Under the pieces are notes generated by a model that did no database searches, was not told where the DNA came from, and saw only the letters and a program-made list of their open reading frames with translations. This document shows, piece after piece, positions 23,977-26,279 of a stretch of DNA of 26,279 bases (position 1 is its first letter; each line of letters begins with the position of its first letter). This DNA is from Bacteroidota bacterium (GTDB lineage: Bacteria; Bacteroidota; Bacteroidia; Chitinophagales; Chitinophagaceae), in contig JAEZDR010000130.1 of assembly GCA_023433265.1 (NCBI GenBank), forward strand, positions 1-26,279, in the 5' to 3' direction. The translations under genes and the position numbers were made by a program.

Positions 23977-24041
23977 AAAGAGCTATTGGGCGTAATGAAG
24001 CGAAGGCGTAGCCGAAGCGGAATGGAGCCCAATAGCTCTTT
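23977..24041 (-). terminator. 15-bp perfect hairpin at the end of orfB inside the IS
   Basis: AAAGAGCTATTGGGC (23977-23991) and GCCCAATAGCTCTTT (24027-24041) are perfect inverse copies around a 35-nt GC-rich loop. On the minus strand the hairpin covers the last 17 codons of orfB and is followed by AAATTC, so it could end transcription or block read-through into or out of the IS. Confidence 0.7.
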
Positions 24042-24816
24042 CCCGGGTTCGTCTGTACACCCTCGGCGGTAGCCCGCCGAGCGCATCATGAGGCCTGTTA
24101 TTATTATACTCATCGATCCATTGTTGGGACACCTCCCTGACTTCGTCGATCGTATCGAACATATAAACATCCAAAACATGTTGTCTATAGCTCCGGTTAA
24201 ACCGTTCGATATACGCGTTCTGAGCTGGTTTCCCCGGTTGGATGTACTTGAATTCAATCTCATTAGCATTGCTCCATGCCTTGGCTAGCTTGGCGACAAA
24301 CTCAGGACCATTATCCATCCTTATTCTTTTCGGTTTACCATATCTATTTACCAGGTGTCTCAATACCCATAAAACCCGGCTACTTTTTAAAGAATAGTCA
24401 AGCTCTACAAACAAAACCTCTCGATTGAAGTCATCAATTACGTTGAAAGTTCTAAACTTAGTTCCGTTCGTTAGTACATCAGTCATAAAATCTATACTCC
24501 AGGTTTGGGTAAAACTCTCGGGAACTTCCAGCGACTCCTTTATGCGGGTGGGTAAACGCTTCTTTGCCTTACGCTTCACTTGTAGCTTCATCTGCGTATA
24601 AATCCGATGAAGCCGCTTGTGGTTTATCAGATGTCCATCAAGACGGGTCCTATCATAATACTTCCAAAATCCTTCCAGTGGCTGCTTTACAGACAACTGT
24701 TGTAATATACTTACAACTTCCTGATCGTTCTTAATAGAACGATAGCGCACAACGCTTCTACTGATTTTTAGCAAACGACACGCCTTGCTGATGTCTTTAG
24801 GCCGTTCTTTTCCCAT
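23983..24816 (-). CDS. IS3-family transposase OrfB (DDE integrase domain)
   Basis: 277 residues from its own ATG. An N-terminal HTH_21-type part (RPKDISKACRLLKISRSVVRY) is followed by the RNase H-like integrase core: Asp109 (WSIDFMTD), Asp168 (RMDNGPEF) and Glu204 (NAYIERFNRSYR), with 35 residues between the last two, the classic DD(35)E spacing. All catalytic residues are present. The functional transposase is most likely the 377-residue OrfAB fusion made by a -1 frameshift at A7G (24862-24855): the frame from the shift site to this ATG is open and encodes KALKPCEKRRIVEE. The C-terminal tail GLHSASATPSLHYAQ is encoded by the terminal hairpin. Confidence 0.93.
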   Translation of the reverse strand: MGKERPKDISKACRLLKISRSVVRYRSIKNDQEVVSILQQLSVKQPLEGFWKYYDRTRLDGHLINHKRLHRIYTQMKLQVKRKAKKRLPTRIKESLEVPESFTQTWSIDFMTDVLTNGTKFRTFNVIDDFNREVLFVELDYSLKSSRVLWVLRHLVNRYGKPKRIRMDNGPEFVAKLAKAWSNANEIEFKYIQPGKPAQNAYIERFNRSYRQHVLDVYMFDTIDEVREVSQQWIDEYNNNRPHDALGGLPPRVYRRTRERAIGLHSASATPSLHYAQ

Positions 24817-24848
24817 CTCTTCTACTATCCTTCGCTTCTCGCAAGGCT

Positions 24849-25115
24849 TTAGAGCTTTTTTTCTATTATGTACTTAGCAGTATCCAACTCCAGGGCAAGA
24901 TTAGCGTACATCCTTTTCAACCGGGCATTCTCTTCCTCCAACTCCTTAACCTTCTTAAGCTCACTAGCCTCCATCCCACCATAGCGTTGCCGCCATTTGT
25001 AAAGGGATGCCTTGCTAACCCCATGTTCCCGATAAATTTCTTCCGCCGACTTGCCAAGATCAAACTCTTTCAGGATACTGGCAATCTGGGTGTGACTGAA
25101 CTTACTTCTTTTCAT
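24849..25115 (-). CDS. IS3-family OrfA (DNA-binding subunit)
   Basis: 88 residues. A helix-turn-helix (FSHTQIASILKEFDLGKSAE, EIYREHGVSKASLYKWRQRYGGM) followed by a leucine-zipper-like coiled coil (ELKKVKELEEENARLKRMY) is the standard OrfA architecture; it binds the terminal repeats and dimerises. GGM after the WRQRYG helix is typical of the IS407 group. The final codons GAA AAA AAG CTC TAA contain the A7G slippery run for the -1 frameshift into orfB. A weak promoter box (TAACTTTA, 25128-25135) lies 12 nt before its ATG. Confidence 0.93.
   Translation of the reverse strand: MKRSKFSHTQIASILKEFDLGKSAEEIYREHGVSKASLYKWRQRYGGMEASELKKVKELEEENARLKRMYANLALELDTAKYIIEKKL
24854..24863 (-). promoter_or_regulatory. 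A7G programmed -1 frameshift site of the IS
   Basis: The minus strand reads GAAAAAAAGC, ending 3 codons before the orfA stop. A -1 slip places the ribosome in the orfB frame, which is open from here through 23983. 1133 nt plus one repeated base make 378 whole codons. Confidence 0.8.
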
Positions 25116-25144
25116 GTTTTACAGTTTTAAAGTTATGACAATAG

Positions 25145-25182
25145 TCTACTTTTAAACTGTACTGTTTCTGGGGAAGCTTACC
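25145..25182 (-). repeat. right terminal inverted repeat of the IS
   Basis: Read inward on the minus strand: GGTAAGCTTCCC, a short unmatched stretch, then AGTACAGTTTAAAAGTAGA (25163-25145). Partner of the left repeat. Confidence 0.85.
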
Positions 25183-25283
25183 TCAAGACGTGGATACAAC
25201 ATATGGTCTGTCAACTTAATGTCTTGTCCAAATACAATTGTCGAGATGAGGATAAAAGTTGTCAAGATGTATATCTTCTTCAT
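25183..25283 (-). pseudogene. N-terminal part of the secreted protein gene of cassette 2 (split by the IS)
   Basis: ATG at 25283, 24 nt after the start of the cassette core, opens MKKIYILTTFILISTIVFGQ, a good signal peptide cleaved after Gln20, then DIKLTDHMLYPRL before the IS target site. Past the target site the frame reads 8 foreign codons of IS end and stops, so at most a 43-residue peptide is made. Joined to the fragment at 23358-23933 it restores a 224-residue protein exactly in frame. Confidence 0.85.
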
Positions 25284-25306
25284 AATTATCGTCTTTTTAG
25301 CATGCC

Positions 25307-25505
25307 GCATAACGTTGGACGGCTTGGCGTTGTGGCGATATTCTGTGTTCCGTCTGCCCACAACCAAAGCCGAATGATGAACTAATGTACAAGTTTTATT
25401 CTACTGCTCAATAGCGTTCGGTCAAGCTGGATATGCAGCACAATAGCGAACAAAAGCCGAAGTTTATTTCTTCAAGCCGCCATAACGCCAAACCGCATGT
25501 TAGCC
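25307..25505 (-). other. integron-type attC site, 199 bp, ending cassette 3
   Basis: On the minus strand: inverse core GGCTAAC (25505-25499), long stem, loop, returning stem, core GTTATGC (25313-25307). The stem arms 25320-25337 and 25478-25495 pair over 18 bp with one C-A mismatch and one G-T pair. The 10 bases TGCGGCTAAC (inverse of 25499-25508) are the exact inverse of the core at the start of cassette 3 (26177-26186). The 140-nt centre is long for attC; CCCACAACCAAAGCCG at 25357-25372 can pair with the left arm as an alternative, so the site may be a fusion of two. Confidence 0.75.
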
Positions 25506-25512
25506 GCATTGT

Positions 25513-26169
25513 TTAGTCGTTCAAGTACTGAAACTTGTCTTGATAAAACTCTATCTTAAACTGGTTTACTGGATTTGGAAACTGTTGATAATAGTGTATG
25601 TTGTTTCTATAAGGTTGGGCAAAACCTGCAATTCCAACATTTGCTTGTCCTGATGGCGAATACAATACAACGCATCTTATTTGTCGCCCGAAACGATTTG
25701 CGGGAATGGTGAATTCACTTGTCGCTGCATTATATGTCTGTTGATAATTTATGTGAAAAGCTTGAGTGAAAAGTTTTGCTGCACTATTCTTTCCAAAACG
25801 TGATGTAAAGTATATTGTATCAATTTCACTATCATTCAAAGCGTCACTGATTTGTTCAGTATTATGTACGATGTTATAAAGCAGCTCATCTCTCGTAACA
25901 TTCTCGTTATCTCTATCGCATTGTCTAATTATATCGGTCACCCAAGTGTTATAGTGAGATAAAACCTGTTGGATTGTTGGAAGCGTCGCAAAGTTGTGTT
26001 GAGGAAATGCCCGACCAAGAATTTCCCAAAAGCTTCCAACGTTTCCATAATAGTAGGGAATAACAAAATTCGCTGTGAGATGTGGGTGAATTGTCCCTAC
26101 AATCATCCGTCTGTCCGTATGGTTTACAGGATAATTGTCAATATACTCGTGAATGGTAGTGACTGGCAT
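25513..26169 (-). CDS. uracil-DNA-glycosylase superfamily protein in cassette 3
   Basis: 218 residues, no signal peptide. RMIVGTIHPHL (21-31) followed by PYYYGNVGSFWEIL (38-51) resembles the first conserved block of the UDG superfamily, especially the mismatch/hypoxanthine glycosylase branch (G-x-x-P then FYYG-x-x-N-x-FW). SPSGQANVGIAGF (171-183) fits the last block (S-x-S-PANA-type loop), and YFTSRFGKNSAAKLF the middle block. The usual Asp or Asn of motif 1 is not obvious, so catalysis cannot be assumed. It may remove damaged or modified bases, or bind DNA in a defence role. The ATG is 8 nt after the cassette core and the stop 7 nt before the inverse core, as expected for a cassette gene. 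A/T-rich compared with core genes. Confidence 0.65.
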   Translation of the reverse strand: MPVTTIHEYIDNYPVNHTDRRMIVGTIHPHLTANFVIPYYYGNVGSFWEILGRAFPQHNFATLPTIQQVLSHYNTWVTDIIRQCDRDNENVTRDELLYNIVHNTEQISDALNDSEIDTIYFTSRFGKNSAAKLFTQAFHINYQQTYNAATSEFTIPANRFGRQIRCVVLYSPSGQANVGIAGFAQPYRNNIHYYQQFPNPVNQFKIEFYQDKFQYLND

Positions 26170-26176
26170 AAAAACT

Positions 26177-26186
26177 TGCGGCTAAC
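26177..26186 (-). other. core site (R' side) at the start of cassette 3
   Basis: The minus strand reads GTTAGCCGCA, identical over 10 bases to the inverse of the cassette 3 end at 25499-25508. It would be the last part of the attC (or attI) of the unit to the right; its partner core is not seen before 26279, so it lies beyond the window. The 93 bp to the right edge contain no gene that I can support. Confidence 0.65.
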
Positions 26187-26279
26187 TCTCAAATATACGG
26201 CGTCCAATCCGCCAATTCAAAAAAAGCAACCATTGGAAATCAATCACATAATCTTCGCCTTTTTGTATTAACACGGCGC

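Larger units (their letters stand above)
23936..25182 (-). mobile_element. IS3-family (IS407-type) insertion sequence, 1247 bp, intact
   Basis: Complete element with two overlapping genes (orfA 25115-24849, orfB to 23983), imperfect terminal repeats of 37/38 bp and flanking TCAA duplications (23932-23935 and 25183-25186). IS407-group members usually make 4-bp duplications, which fits. Ends: TGTAGGCTTCCC on the left, GGTAAGCTTCCC on the right. It interrupts the secreted-protein gene of cassette 2. Both frames and the frameshift signal are intact, so the element looks potentially active and recent. Confidence 0.9.

Noticed and set aside
23954..25163. IS boundaries at the inner repeat, with GTAC as the target duplication
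   Set aside because: GTAC is part of the matched inner inverted repeat. Excision there leaves the host gene out of frame with a stop, while excision at TCAA restores a continuous 224-residue frame and leaves a second matched outer block inside the IS.
1..26279. CRISPR array or rRNA genes
   Set aside because: No regularly spaced short repeats and no rRNA-like stretches were seen on either strand.

Overview
The window looks like a piece of a Bacteroidota chromosome, most likely a Chitinophagaceae-type member of the class Chitinophagia. Reasons: a secreted protein with a C-terminal type IX secretion (Por) sorting domain, a lipoprotein GH10 xylanase with a carbohydrate-binding module inserted in the catalytic domain, almost no Shine-Dalgarno sequences, and repeated promoter boxes of the Bacteroidota form TAnnTTTG just upstream of many starts. 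The family-level placement is inference.

Layout. 1-1.7 kb: two minus-strand PLP enzymes (an alpha-oxoamine synthase cut by the window edge, and a PabC-like class IV aminotransferase). 1.8-6.7 kb: a secretion and polysaccharide block on the minus strand (1065-aa T9SS cargo protein and GH10 xylanase). 6.9-9.4 kb: a small secreted protein, a TPR protein, tRNA-Val(GAC) and a secreted rhodanese-like protein. 9.5-12.6 kb: a fused gamma/alpha 2-oxoacid:ferredoxin oxidoreductase subunit without an adjacent beta subunit, and 3-hydroxybutyryl-CoA dehydrogenase. 12.9-15.6 kb: a small membrane protein, then ribD with a YigZ/IMPACT gene abutting it, divergent from prmC. 15.7-20.3 kb: a PAS/GAF sensor with a phosphoacceptor helix but no ATPase domain, folB, trxB and several small genes. 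20.4-22.5 kb: aspartate aminotransferase overlapped by an RlmK-like rRNA methyltransferase.

22.7-26.28 kb is different. It is richer in A/T, all its genes lie on the minus strand, and it has the structure of an integron-type gene-cassette array. Each of two complete cassettes begins with a core site (GTTATGC or GTTAGCC) and ends with the exact inverse of its own core, followed by a long imperfect hairpin and the core of the next cassette. Cassette 3 carries a uracil-DNA-glycosylase-like gene. Cassette 2 carries a 224-aa secreted protein split by a 1247-bp IS3-family (IS407-type) insertion sequence. Removing the IS and one copy of a 4-bp target duplication (TCAA) restores the gene exactly in frame. 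Cassette 1 is a decayed gene with no distal attC. No integrase is visible; if one exists, cassette polarity puts it to the right of the window.

Many housekeeping starts were reset here because a promoter box lies only 3-16 nt upstream of an internal start codon and inside the longest reading frame. Several mRNAs therefore look leaderless or nearly so.
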